Origin: Podospora pseudoanserina
Lineage: Eukaryota; Ascomycota; Sordariomycetes; Sordariales; Podosporaceae
Assembly: GCF_035222485.1 (NCBI RefSeq)
Contig: NC_085920.1
Coordinates: forward strand, 7,302,001-7,366,000
DNA length: 64,000 nucleotides
Direction: 5' to 3'
The notes beneath the pieces were generated by a model. That model did no database searches. It worked only from the letters and a program-made list of their open reading frames with translations, and was not told where the DNA came from. The position numbers and the translations under genes are program-made. Within the stretch, counting starts at the first letter, position 1; every line of letters starts with the position of its first letter. This document shows positions 1 through 10,244 of this stretch, piece after piece.

Positions 1-489
1 TTGTTTTGCTGCATGCTTTCCAGCTGCCGGGCTTGCTATCAGTGTTTTCAGGCAGCAGCGGGAGATGTCTGAGGTCTCGCTGAGTTGGCGTCGAGGTCCT
101 TCGCATTCGCCCTTGCTTCGTATCTATTTTCTGACATATCTTTTTTTTTGTTTTTTTTTTTGTGGAATGTTGTCTTGGTACAGAAACTAAGACAAAAAGG
201 GGGCGTGTGGTACAAAGCCCAAAGCTGACGGATGACATTCCACAACAGGTGGAAGATCTCACGTGGGAAGTTTTCTGAAGTTCCGAGGTGGATTTCCAAG
301 AGGAATGAATATCAGGGTTAGGGTCTGGCACTGCTGCCCCGCGCTAACACCTATTGGGGTTTAATGTCAACAGATAGATTGCCGGCCGCGTGCTTTCGAG
401 AGCGCATCGCGGCGCACCTTCATGGCCAGCGCAACTCTCAAACAGAAGACAACCACCAACCCTTTTGCAAAACACGACGGGACAAATTC

Positions 490-525
<36 letters not shown>

Positions 526-565
526 AGAGATATCAGAATTTTAACAATTACTCAAGGCCGCAAAA
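1..565. other. Intergenic leader region upstream of SOS7-like gene
   Basis: No convincing coding sequence is seen. The stretch contains a telomere-like box AGGGTTAGGGT at 314-324 and an uninterrupted run of 31 T at 492-522, ending about 43 nt before the SOS7-like start codon. Poly(dT) tracts are common nucleosome-disfavouring promoter elements in fungi, so a promoter/5' leader role is likely by inference. Short reading frames here begin with non-ATG codons or encode low-complexity sequence. Confidence 0.5.
492..522. repeat. 31-nt poly(T) tract in promoter
   Basis: An unbroken run of T lies about 43 bases before the start codon of the SOS7-like gene. It probably acts as a poly(dA:dT) promoter element or lies in the 5' leader; its length may vary between strains or be misread by sequencing. 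Confidence 0.8.
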
Positions 566-1498
566 ATGGGCCGCGCCAAATCCCCAACCAAAGCGTCACC
601 CCAATCGCTCACCCACCGCGCCAACCACGCCCTCGCCCAACTCCAATCCCTCGTTCCCTCGGCCTCCTCAGCCTCGGACGAAGAATCCCCCATAACCATC
701 ATCCGCCTCTCCGCCCCGATAATCACGTCCGCTTCTTCGTCCGAGACCCCGTCAGCAGCCCGCACCTCCGACATCTCCAACACCTCCCTCCCCCCCTCGG
801 GTCCAACCCCCTCCTCCCTCGAAGCCGACCTCCTCCACTACAAAGAACTCTTCTCCAAACTCCGCTTCTCCTACGTCGAGCAGGTCACCAAAGAAAAGTT
901 CATCCGCGCCATCGTCGGCGACCCGCCCTTGATCGTCACGCCCCAGGAAAACGCCGAGCTGGAAGACAGCAACAAGGTTGCCAAGGCGGAGCTGAAGGCT
1001 CTCAAGAATGAGGTGGCGGACATGGTCAAGGATCTGGAGGCGAGGGGGCGGGAGCTGGCAAAACGTTACGAGAGGGTCAAGACGGAGACTGTTCGGCTAG
1101 GGGAGCTGCCGGGACGAGTGGAGGGGTTGGAAAGGGAGATTGCGAGGTTGAAGGAGGAGCAGCAGCTTGGGGAGGGATCGAGGGCAGAGCTGAATTTACC
1201 GCTGGCGAAGACGCTGCAGCTTGTGGGCGAGAAAAAGAGGCAGATGCAGGAGTTGGATAGGCAGTTGGAGCAGCTGAGGAATCAGGCTCCACGGAAGAGG
1301 AAGGAGGTGGAGCGGTTGCAAGGAGAGGTGGCCGGGCTGGAGCAGAAGAGGGGGAATGCGATGGCGGCGGCGAAAGAAGCGAAGAGAAGGAGGGAGGATA
1401 AGGGGGCCAGGAACGGGTTGGATGAGCTGGAGGCAAGGGGACGGTGGTATAGGGGGAGCGAGGCTGTTTTGAGGGGGTTGCTGGGGATTCGGGGGTGA
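566..1498 (+). CDS. Kinetochore protein SOS7-like, coiled coil
   Basis: Single-exon gene of 310 residues. The N-terminal 80 residues are Ser/Pro-rich and probably disordered. Residues about 90-125 contain the conserved segment LHYKELFSKLRFSYVEQVTK followed by EKFIRAIVGDPP, which I recognise from the Sos7 family of fungal kinetochore proteins. From about 130 to 285 the protein is a nearly continuous, Glu/Lys/Arg-rich coiled coil. Sos7 of fission yeast works with the Mis12-Spc7/KNL1 layer of the outer kinetochore, so a nuclear chromosome-segregation role is expected. The start is the first ATG after the poly(T) leader. Family assignment rests on remembered motifs, not a search; another coiled-coil kinetochore protein is the main alternative. 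Confidence 0.75.
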   Translation: MGRAKSPTKASPQSLTHRANHALAQLQSLVPSASSASDEESPITIIRLSAPIITSASSSETPSAARTSDISNTSLPPSGPTPSSLEADLLHYKELFSKLRFSYVEQVTKEKFIRAIVGDPPLIVTPQENAELEDSNKVAKAELKALKNEVADMVKDLEARGRELAKRYERVKTETVRLGELPGRVEGLEREIARLKEEQQLGEGSRAELNLPLAKTLQLVGEKKRQMQELDRQLEQLRNQAPRKRKEVERLQGEVAGLEQKRGNAMAAAKEAKRRREDKGARNGLDELEARGRWYRGSEAVLRGLLGIRG

Positions 1499-2379
1499 GT
1501 CGCGACATAAGAAGGCGATGGCTTGGAGTCTTGGGAGTTTCGGAATCGGGATACGGGTTAGATACCAGGTTGGGATTTGTGTGGTGGGCGCTAATGGTCT
1601 ATATATGTCTGGCAAAAGCAGTCGTCTTGAGCATTCCACTCTGGGATATTGTAGAAAAACCATCATTAATTGTGTAGATTCCCGGTCTTGAGTCTCAGGT
1701 CGTTGTAGTAAATATTGCAGGGCTGTTCGCGAGAACTGGATTGGCAGGTATGTTTGAGGACTGCAGGCTTCAAGACCCAGGCGGACGTTGAATCTAAAGA
1801 CAAAGCTCGCGGCTAAAGTCTAGGCATCATTCAGCGCTGGTGTGCTCTCTCGATGTCTCCTACCAGTTTCGAGAGAGGCATCCGGATAAAGTGAGCGGTT
1901 TGAGAGGGGCATCGTCACCACAAAATATTTGACACAGGTAGGTTGCTGAACCATGCCTTTCAGGTTGAAGGATAATCACTAGGCCATTGACGATAGTTGA
2001 TATGCCTTTAAGATGGTGAATAGGACTTTAAAGATAGCAACAAAGCCGTTGAATAAAGATAGTTAGAACGCCTGATAATCTATCTACCTTTTGAGGCATG
2101 GTTCTTTTTTTATTAAAATAAATATGAATTAACTTCACTTTTCTGTTCCACTTATTTTGTTATTTTGTGGTGAGAGTGAGGGGGCTATGAGCACCTCAGA
2201 GGTCGGTTCCCTCCAATCAGTCAATCCACTTTTTCCATGTGGTCACACTCAGACATCAACGTCCAAGTCTCATTTGAAGTTGTTTCAACTTGCCAACATC
2301 CTCATTTACTTTGAATTCACCTTCCCGACATAATTCTGACTTTGGCAAGACCATTGCTGTTCAAGTTAAAAGACCAAAA
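1499..2379. other. Intergenic region, no gene seen
   Basis: About 0.9 kb between the SOS7-like gene and the mutarotase-like gene, both on the plus strand. From about 1950 to 2170 it is noticeably AT-rich. No ATG-initiated reading frame with protein-like composition was found. It presumably holds the 3' UTR of the first gene and the promoter of the second. Confidence 0.5.
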
Positions 2380-2833
2380 ATGTCTCAGCTCTGGTCTTCA
2401 CCCAAATCCCCTGCCACCGCTGGCCCAGTCCGCCGGTTCGGTCAGATCATCAAGCTTAAACCCGAGCACGTTGCCAAGTACAAAGAGATCCACGCTGCCG
2501 TTTGGCCTGGTGTGTTGGAGCAGATCAAGGCTAGCAATATCAGAGATTGTAATCTATTCCTCGATGTGATCGACACACGAGCAACCGAGATCTAATCAAA
2601 CCACAGACAGCATCTTCCACGATCCAGACAGCGGAATCCTTTTCGCCAACTTCAAGTACATTGGCACCGACTATGACGCGGACATGAAGAGGATGAGGGA
2701 GAACCCAAAGGTGAGGGAGTGGTGGAAGTTGACGGACAGCCTCCAGGAGTCTCTTGTACCGGGGGCGAAGAGCAGTTCAGACGGGGAACCGGCTTGGTGG
2801 AAAGGAGTTGAGGAGGTGTTTTACACTCCTTGA
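2380..2833 (+). CDS. L-rhamnose mutarotase-like protein (RhaM/DUF718)
   Basis: Two exons, 2380-2548 and 2607-2833, giving 131 residues. The 58-nt intron starts GTAATC, carries a TCTAAT branch-like site and ends CCACAG; splicing restores the family sequence RDYSIFHDP across the junction. The protein matches the dimeric ferredoxin-like fold of L-rhamnose mutarotases (about 104 residues in bacteria): conserved EIHAAVWP with the His that aligns to the bacterial RHNPIWP segment, the GILFANFKYIG strand, the double Trp in REWWKLTD, and the C-terminal EVFYTP. These enzymes interconvert alpha and beta anomers of L-rhamnose. The N-terminal extension of about 18 residues is typical of fungal members. 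In fungi the physiological sugar is not firmly known. Without splicing, the frame stops just inside the intron. Confidence 0.88.
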
Positions 2834-3044
2834 GAGGGCCCGTGTTGCCGAGGATTAGCTGTGAGATATCAGCTGTCACCACATTTCTGAAAAATCAAAA
2901 TTCTCGCCGCTGTGATGATTTTCTGGATGATGCATGTGTCAGTTTGCTTGGCTGGCTGCCCAATGTCGATATTCAAAGCCTACCACTTACCTAAAAGCTT
3001 CTATTCTCTCGGCCCAGACTGTTGGGGGGTCAGCCGTTTCACAA

Positions 3045-3744
3045 CTATTTCGACTTGCCAAAGAAATTGCTGAGGAAGTTGCCCCCGCCACCACCCCGAT
3101 TGCCGTGTCTACGTGCCTCGGTCCTCATCCACTCCTCCAGAAACTGACGGTTGGCCATCTTCCTGGCATCCGTAACCTTGGTCTCGACTTGAGCCTCCTG
3201 GGCGTCGAAACTGAGAAGAGTCGGGAGGGCACTGATCATGTAGGTCATCCCCAGACCCGCGCTCATGACATCTGGCGCGTCGTACTCGACTTCGCAGTAG
3301 CCCACCCCGCCCTCAGCCTCACCGACACCGGACTCGACGAGCTCCCGGATGAGGGGTTCTACGACTTTGCATGTTGGGCAGTACGAGGCTGTCCACATCG
3401 TCAAGAGAGGCGTCCGGGATGATGCCGACAGGAGTTGGTAGGTGTGAAACTGGTCCGGGTTACGAACGCTACATGATTCGAGCGAACGAAACAGACTGTC
3501 AAAAGATATTCCCCCAAAGCGGCAAGGCCACTGCTCCATCGGCACCGTTGGGACATGTGGGGGAGATGCATGAGGTTACTCACGAGGCATAAACCTGGTT
3601 CTTCGCACCCACCTTGGGCGATGTCGAGAAGTGAACGCGTGATACGGACAGCGGCTCTTCTATGCATGCGATGACGGTCTTGTAAGACTTGGCCCGAGGG
3701 GAAAGCCGCCCGGCAAGGGTCGGTCGAAGAAGAAGGGGGTGCAT
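3045..3744 (-). CDS. Mitochondrial thioredoxin-like protein
   Basis: Two exons on the minus strand, 3744-3584 and 3468-3045, giving 194 residues; the 115-nt intron begins GTGAGT and ends TAG. The first 45 residues start MHPLLLRPTLAGRL and end RVHFSTSPK, an Arg/Ser-rich presequence that predicts mitochondrial import. The rest is a thioredoxin fold: PLLTMWTASYCPTCKVVEP provides the redox site, with CPTC in place of the usual CGPC, and MISALPTLLSFD contains the cis-Pro region. The C-terminus is a Gly-rich tail (RRHGNRGGGGG). Homologues are conserved in Sordariomycetes as uncharacterised thioredoxin-like proteins, to my knowledge. It converges with the mutarotase-like gene, with about 210 bp between stop codons. 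The enzymatic role is unknown; disulfide handling in the matrix is an inference. Confidence 0.8.
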
Positions 3745-5193
3745 CCTGCTCGCTGGGGCTCCTCAAAGATGAGAGACCGAGACGGGTATCATCGAGATAG
3801 CGACAAAACTGACCAAGTTTGTCAGAATCCGTGTTTTTCATGTCTGGGCTTGACTCGCATATCGGAGCTATCAAAGAAACCGATGAGCTCATGGGACAGC
3901 TATCAGCCCCCATGTCCAACGACAGGGATCATCATTGGCCCGCAGCCCAACTTCTCGGCACTGGGGCGGGTGAGGCGGGGGGTGGCTGCCGCACTCACAG
4001 CGCCTTGTGTGCACCACCAGATGAAGCTGGCGTCATTCTGCATGGGAGACCTTGTCCAATGTTTTCCCATGGACCAGCAACGACCACCACTCATTGCCCG
4101 TTGCGGTCCACTGGTCAGACCATACGGGAGTCGCGTGCCGACCGTCGCTTCCAGTTTTTTTGCTCTCTTTGTTGCCATCTTCTGACAACCACCAGCTAGC
4201 GTCTTATTATCAACCCTGCGGGGGAAATTCGAGGTCGCAGGAGACTCTGCTGTTAGCGGGGGTCGGTGGAGTATCTGGGGAATCACAAGGGACCAACCCC
4301 CCGCCAAGTAGCACAACACACTCCACCACCTTTCAGAGGGGGACCTTGGGTGACCGTAAAGATGGAGACGTCCCAGACCATCAACAGGTGCTGATCCTTT
4401 GGGCCTCCCGTGCCATTCGTAGAGTAGAGTGTCAGCAGCTGCTCTTTAGAGGTGCGTCCAACTGGCAACCCAATGGCCTATTCCCTGATTTCAACCTCTC
4501 TGCTCAACAAGTCTCTCGGTGAGGATCCGGACACAGCTGAGGACACGTCGAGAACGACGAGACTTCACTGGTCGGCCAAGAGGGCCCGAGAGGTTCTCTC
4601 TCTGTCTCTCTCTCTCTCTTGATAACCAAGGGTTCTTGTCGAGCACCACCTTGGCCGTATCTTGGCACACAATCCATGTCATGATGAACCGAATCCGTAG
4701 CGGTGCAGCCTTCTTGAAGCAGTTCGCCGGCTCCACACATCTGACGCTGGGCACGGCGCGTTGTGTCTGTATATATCGACGTCGGCGCTTCCTTCCATCG
4801 CGTCCGGCGTCAGTTGATCTCCAGATCTCTCATTCTTCAAACTTGCAAGGTCAGACCAACGACAAGCGGTCCCACTCTCCCCGCAAAGCTGCAGGCATCA
4901 CGGCCTTGCTGCTGGAAGGCGCTGCACCTCCTACCCTCCCGCCGCCTGCCCGTCTTGGAGATCAACGCGACTTGGGGGGAAGCCCTTGTTTCTGCGCTGT
5001 CTCTCGCTTATCAACAGACGTCGTCTAATACCTCCTCCAGCTTTAGAAGACCAACTTCGTCTCTGAACCTCTTAGCCTCTCTCCCTTTTTGTAAATTTTT
5101 TTTATTTTTTTTAAACTTTTCATCCTAAAAACCACCTAAGCAGCTTCACCTGGCACGGCATATCCTTCACCTGTTTAGACCTAGACGCTTGGG
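3745..5193. other. Intergenic region / long MFS leader
   Basis: About 1.45 kb between the divergently transcribed thioredoxin-like and MFS genes. Several reading frames of 120-170 codons exist on both strands but their translations look like random, low-similarity sequence with no domain or consistent start. A CT-rich microsatellite lies at 4594-4620 and a T-rich tract at about 5087-5120, the latter probably close to the MFS transcription start. I see no supported gene. Confidence 0.5.
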
Positions 5194-7377
5194 ATGGCAA
5201 GCAGCTCGGGGGAATCACCGCAGCGGCGAAAATGGTTTTCGCGCAATTCATCCAATGGGGAGGGTTCCGTTGAAAAAAAGGGCCCAACGAGATGGACGAT
5301 GGGAATCCTGGAAGACAAGGAGACGATCGAGGTTCCAGGTATGTCCCTTACAACGGCTTTCAAGCAAGTCTGGTTGCTAACACCGCTCCTAGGCTCCGTT
5401 CTCTTGCTGGCCCCTGATCACAACGAGCCGCTCGGCTTGAGGAACGCACCCGCAAGAACATCTCATTCCTCTATTCCTGTCGGTGTCCTTCGCCAGGTCA
5501 CCGAACCACCGCCTCCGGCAGAGGACCCCAAGAAGAAGACCAAGGATGGGAAAATCATCTTGGATCCTCAGCCTGATGATTCGGCCAATGATCCCCTGAA
5601 CTGGCCGGTATGGCGAAGAGACTCTTCGCTTCTCTCTCTCGGGCTCTACTGCCTCGTTGGTGGAGGCATGACGCCCATCCTGGCCGCCGGGTTCACCGAC
5701 GTTGCCAGCGATTATGGGGTAGATGTTCACACCGTCTCCCTCACGACAGGTCTGTACATGATGGGTATGGGTCTGGGCTCCGTTGTGTTCTCTCCAACTG
5801 CCATCTTGTGGGGAAAGCGGCCAGTCTACCTGTTCAGTTCCGTCCTGTTCATTTTGACTTCGGTTTGGTGTGCCTTGTCACCAAACTTCGCCTCGTTGGT
5901 GGTTGCCCGTATCCTCCAGGGTGTCTCCGTCAGCCCTGTCGAATGTCTTCCTTCCGCCACCATTGCCGAAATCTTCTTCCTTCACGAGCGCGCATTCCGC
6001 ATCGGTATCTACACTCTGTTGTTGCTCGGTGGGAAGAATCTGGTTCCTTTGGTCAGCGCTGCCATTATTCAAAAGTTGGGATGGCGATGGGTGTTTTGGT
6101 AAGTCCATCAGCATGCGTGTCCTTCGAGTGCGGGACTGACGCCTTGTTCTAGGATCGTTGCCATCATCGTCGGGTTCTGCTCGGTCCTCTTGTTTCTTTT
6201 TGTCCCCGAATCTTTCTGGGACCGTGCTCCGCATCGCAGAAAGAAGTCCAGACCAAACTTCTTCCGCCGCTTCTCCTCGAGACACGATGTGGCTCACCCG
6301 GGGGCTCATGCCACCCCGGCTGTCACGCCTGCTCCGCAATCACCAATCACGGAAGCTGTGCCTTCACCCGAGCCTCCGAAAGCCGCGACCAGGGCGCAAG
6401 TCGGTTTCGCTCCGGAGCCCGAGTACCTAGATTCGGAGCCCCGCGAGAGAGCATCGCAAGACATCCAACGACCCCCAACTGTCCAAGCCTCTCCTGCAAT
6501 TTCAGAGTCGGAAAAGCCGGTCTCCGACGGCCCCGCCTCGAGAACTCCTCACGACACTGATAGTGAGTCGCTTTCGAGCTCTCGGTCCGGGCGAGAGGCG
6601 TACACGACCGTCTTGCGCGGCGCACCCCCGAAATCTTTTGTTCAGCAGCTCAAACCCTTCAATGGCCGCCTCAACAAGGACAAGTGGCACAAGGCTGCCG
6701 TCCGGCCTCTGATTCTTCTGTCGTATCCTGCCGTGTTGTGGTCATCGATCGTGTACGCGTGCTCGGTCGGATGGCTTATCGTGATATCAGAATCTATGGC
6801 CGTGATATACCGAGAGGAAGTCTACGACTTTGACGCCCTTCAGACCGGTCTCGTCTACATATCTCCTTTTATCGGTGGTGTCCTCGGAACTGCCGTGGCA
6901 GGCAGAGTCTCGGATGTCATTGTGAAGGCGATGGCGAGACGCAATGGTGGACTTTACGAACCCGAGTTCAGACTCATCATGGCTCTCCCCGTGGCCATCA
7001 CCACGGTTATCGGCCTGATGGGTTTCGGCTGGTCGGCCGAGGTGAGAGATCACTGGATGGTGCCGACGGCATTCTTTGGCATAATTTCCTTTGGGTGCTG
7101 TTTGGGATCAACAACCAGCATCACCTTCTGCGTCGACAGCTACAGACAGTATGCCGGCGAGGCCCTTGTCACGCTCAACTTTTGCAAGAACATCTTCCAT
7201 GGTCTTGTTTTCAGTTTGTTCGTCACCGGCTGGCTGAGCTCGGACGGACCGAAGAAGGTGTACATTTGGATTGGTGTCATTCAGCTTATCCTGCTGCTGT
7301 TCACCATCCCGATGTATATCTATGGCAAGCGGGCGCGCATGTGGACGGTGCGGAAGAACTTTATGGAGAGGTTCTAG
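5194..7377 (+). CDS. MFS transporter, DHA1 type (possibly HOL1-like)
   Basis: Three exons, 5194-5338, 5393-6098 and 6153-7377, giving 691 residues. Both introns are 54 nt with GCTAAC or CTGAC branch sites; the first is also open in frame. The cytosolic N-terminus carries KIILDPQPDDSANDPLNWP, a signature of the fungal DHA1/HOL1-like drug and polyamine transporter group. Twelve membrane segments are expected: six after residue about 140 (for example GMGLGSVVFSPTAILWGKRP, with the loop 2-3 motif) and six after residue about 480 (VLWSSIVYACSVGWLIV to VIQLILLLFTIPMYIYGKR). They are separated by an unusually long central loop of roughly 150 residues rich in Pro, Ser and Glu. Export or uptake of organic cations or polyamines is plausible but the substrate cannot be read from sequence. 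Confidence 0.9.
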
Positions 7378-7942
7378 GAGAGCATCGAGCGGAGAAAGCA
7401 GGAGAGGCTTCATGTCAACTTTCAAAAGGTTGGACACAGGAAATCGGAATGAGACTTTTTTTTCTTTTCTTTTTTTCTTTCTTTTTTGGGGTTTTGTTTT
7501 GGTTTTTTGGAATTTTTTTTTGGCGTTTTTTTTAAAGACTTTCGTTTTATGACCGCATGGTTTAGTGTTACTGCATTGCATTTACATGGCCGGTTTTTTT
7601 CTTTTTTTTCTTTCTTTCTTTATGGACTGGGCTGGGGGTTTGATGACTTTTTTAAACGGTCTGTGTTCTGGATATGATATATGATACCAACATGGCTTTA
7701 GCACTCGTTAGAAATACATTAATATGATATATGTTGTACATTTATAATCATACTATCTTTGAAGATCATGTTGTGGTGGTGTCGTGTTGTGGTGTTGTAG
7801 GTTATCAAGGTCCCTTCTCCACTTTGATGCCCCTCTCCCCCCAACTTTTACCATCTCTTCAACCCCTCCAACATTTTTTGGGAGGTCTTTGAACGCTCCA
7901 TCAAACCCGCCATCACCAGTCACCGCCATATCAACCACGGCA
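7378..7942. other. Intergenic, T-rich 3' region of MFS gene and ELP6 promoter
   Basis: The first half (7459-7650) is extremely T-rich on the plus strand and probably forms the 3' UTR and poly(A) signals of the transporter gene. The second half is AT-rich and then pyrimidine-rich, as expected for the ELP6 promoter. No gene is supported. Confidence 0.5.
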
Positions 7943-8851
7943 ATGTCGACCACAACCCCCCACCTTTTGGAACCCTACCTCTCCCTGCCCCGGGAAACCT
8001 CCCTCATTGTGCTCAGCTCCATCCTCGGCGCATCGACAAACTGGCTTCTGGCGCGGTATATCCACTCCTACCTCAAAACCCCCAGCGTCGAAGGCGAGCC
8101 AGAAGTCGCCGTATTGCTGGCGTCCTTCCTTCGAGACTACCCCTTCTTCCAGCAGACCCTCTCCAAGCTCTCGCTCGACCTCGACTCCGAAGCCCGAAAG
8201 GGCAGGTTCGCGTTTGTGGATGGGTTGACGGGCTTGTTTCTCCCGTCCCAGCGGTCCGGGGGGAGGTTGCAGGACGGGGATGATCTCCGGGTGGTTCAGA
8301 GGCAGATCGGAGATGCCCTGGCGGGGTTGGATGCTGGGAGGAAGAGGAGGGTGGTGCTGGTGCTGGACCAGCCGGATTTCTTGGTTGCGAGTACTAGTGC
8401 TGGCGGTGGGGAAGGGGCAGGGATCGCGGTGAGGGATGTCATCTTGGATCTGAGAGAGGTTTGTCTTCCCTTCCCGCCGCCCCCATCCCCAGTCTCCCGA
8501 CCCTCGTGGCCATTTGGCAAGGGAAAAAAAAAAAGAAGTTTGTGGATGGGGCTGACAAACAATGAACAGAAGGTCCACAGCTGCGTCGTTACCGTGTCAG
8601 CCGACGACCCTCTCGTTCACCCTCCTGTCGCTCCCACACCCCTCGAGACGAACCACTCCTGGTTTGTGCTGTCACTGCTTCACGAGGCGGACATGCTGTG
8701 CGCCCTGAGGCTGCTGGACACTGGCACAGCAAAGGATGTCAGTGGGGTGGTGAGGATCACCAGTTCGAGGGATGGGGAGACGGAGGACAGAGAGTATCTT
8801 TACAAGGTTGGGGGGCATGGCGGTGCCAAGGTCTTCGAGAGGGGGCAGTAG
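7943..8851 (+). CDS. ELP6: Elongator complex subunit 6
   Basis: Two exons, 7943-8458 and 8570-8851, giving 265 residues. The start MSTTTPHLLEPYLSLP fits the family; an earlier in-frame non-ATG extension was ignored. Recognisable Elp6 features are LIVLSSILGASTNWLLARYI, the strand following VEGEPEVAVLLASFLRDYPFF, RFAFVDGLTGLF, RRVVLVLDQPDFLVA and the C-terminal YLYKVGGHGGAKVFER. Elp6 adopts a RecA-like fold without a working Walker A site and forms a hexameric ring with Elp4 and Elp5 that helps the Elongator complex modify wobble uridines in tRNA. The 111-nt intron (GTTTGT donor, GCTGAC branch, CAG end) is a multiple of three and stop-free, so retention would add 37 Pro-rich residues; conservation favours removal. 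Confidence 0.88.
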   Translation: MSTTTPHLLEPYLSLPRETSLIVLSSILGASTNWLLARYIHSYLKTPSVEGEPEVAVLLASFLRDYPFFQQTLSKLSLDLDSEARKGRFAFVDGLTGLFLPSQRSGGRLQDGDDLRVVQRQIGDALAGLDAGRKRRVVLVLDQPDFLVASTSAGGGEGAGIAVRDVILDLREVCLPFPPPPSPVSRPSWPFGKGKKKRSLWMGLTNNEQKVHSCVVTVSADDPLVHPPVAPTPLETNHSWFVLSLLHEADMLCALRLLDTGTAKDVSGVVRITSSRDGETEDREYLYKVGGHGGAKVFERGQ

Positions 8852-9536
8852 ATGTCACGATATGGCAAGTAAATGGATGAGATGCTCATGGCATGACAAG
8901 TCATTGGATGATAAGGTCCAGAAAGGCATAGCAAGCACGCACACATATGACGCAAGCGAATGATGCCCAATTTTTGACAGCAAAACCGCCGCCCAAGTAG
9001 CTGAGAGCACAGCGTTCCAAGAGACAGCCGGACGCATGGAATATGGCACGAGACGCCCAATTCCAATCATCAATCATGGACAGCACCAGAGGGCATCATA
9101 AGCCAGCACCAAAGAGGTAAACACAGAAATACCGATTTTGAACCCCTTTGCGCCTGACTCTTGGGAGCGTCTGCTGGGCTGTCCCAGTAATAACAAACAC
9201 CTTCACGCCTTTCATAAAACCGTCTGCCCCTTGATGCTGTTTCATCACTTTTTTTTGCTTGACTCTCGTGCCCATGGATAAACTGGTCTGGATGGTAGTT
9301 GGTTCGTCGCGAGTGCATTCGCGATTTTTGTGTGTTCTGTGGTTTTATGACCCCAATTTGCCCGCCGAGATGCATACCATTTGTGATGACTGAAAGCAGC
9401 AAAGCATAAAAACCGCGAGCATGGTTTCCCCGTCCGGAATAAATTTGTGAATCCCAGCGCCCGTTTACACCGCTCGCCAAAAACGACCCGTCCCGTCATC
9501 CATGTTCCAGCCCATCAATGCCCGAAGACGACCTGC
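8852..9536. other. Convergent 3' region of ELP6 and eL37
   Basis: About 0.7 kb between the stop codons of two convergent genes. Minus-strand frames of 60-136 codons exist but have no protein-like features and probably lie in the 3' UTR of the ribosomal protein gene. No other feature seen. Confidence 0.5.
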
Positions 9537-10244
9537 TTACTCGGAAGCGGTGTTGGGACCCCGCGAGCCCTTGGGGACACCAGTCTGGAAGCCGTTCTTG
9601 AACTTTCTGGAGACGGTGCTGAGGTATCTCATGCGGCCGGTGCCGGTGACCTTTCTGCGCTTAGCCTTCTCGGACCAGTTGTCTGTAATACCCCGAACGT
9701 CAGCAAGCCGTTCCCTTTTCATGTCGTCTCGAGTGTTGTTGGCAACGTACACTTGCGGGTCTTAGCAGCGGGGTAGCCGCACGAAGCGCAGGTGTGCTTC
9801 TGGTTGTGCATAGAACGGCGACTGTTGAACACCAATGTCAATATCTATTCGTCATCCTCCTCTCGTTCCTCCTCGTCGGCAATCAAATCGTTCTCTCGTC
9901 CGGCTCGTCGATGAAGGGCTCGTGAGGACTTACCCGCAGCGTCTGCAGATCCCGTGGGTCTTGTTGTGGCTATTGATGAGAGTCAGCAATGAATTCCGCC
10001 TCACTCCATATCCCAATGTCGAAACATACCGCTTGCCAAAGCTGGAGGTACCCTTCGCTGTTATCGAGAGTCAGCATAACCGTGACCAATCCCGTACGCA
10101 ATGTGTAGATGCAAAATTTCGGCCACGGATAAGCCATCAAGGCGTCGAGGACATCGGCATCTCGAGTCGAGGATGCATTTCGATATTTCGGGGATGGGTG
10201 TGGTGTGCTCAGGTATCGCAACGGAGGGGTGGGAACGTACTCAT
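9537..10244 (-). CDS. RPL37: 60S ribosomal protein eL37
   Basis: Five exons on the minus strand: 10244-10241, 10057-10030, 9969-9934, 9821-9751 and 9682-9537, joining in frame to 94 residues. The first coding exon is only ATGA, the second 28 nt and the third 36 nt; introns are 183, 60, 112 and 68 nt, all GT-AG. The joined protein begins [16 protein letters not shown], has the two Cys pairs of the eL37 zinc ribbon (CRRC and CASC in [16 protein letters not shown]) and ends with the conserved basic [17 protein letters not shown] and [10 protein letters not shown]. eL37 binds 25S rRNA in the large subunit. A TTAGGGCT box lies near 10430, upstream. Dense, short 5' exons are typical of fungal ribosomal protein genes. 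Confidence 0.95.

Noticed and set aside
314-324. Telomere or interstitial telomeric array
   Set aside because: Fewer than two TTAGGG units are present at each site and all lie in promoters, so a regulator-binding box is the better reading.
4519-5028. 169-codon frame upstream of the MFS gene
   Set aside because: Begins within a CT microsatellite neighbourhood and has no family features; more likely leader or promoter DNA.
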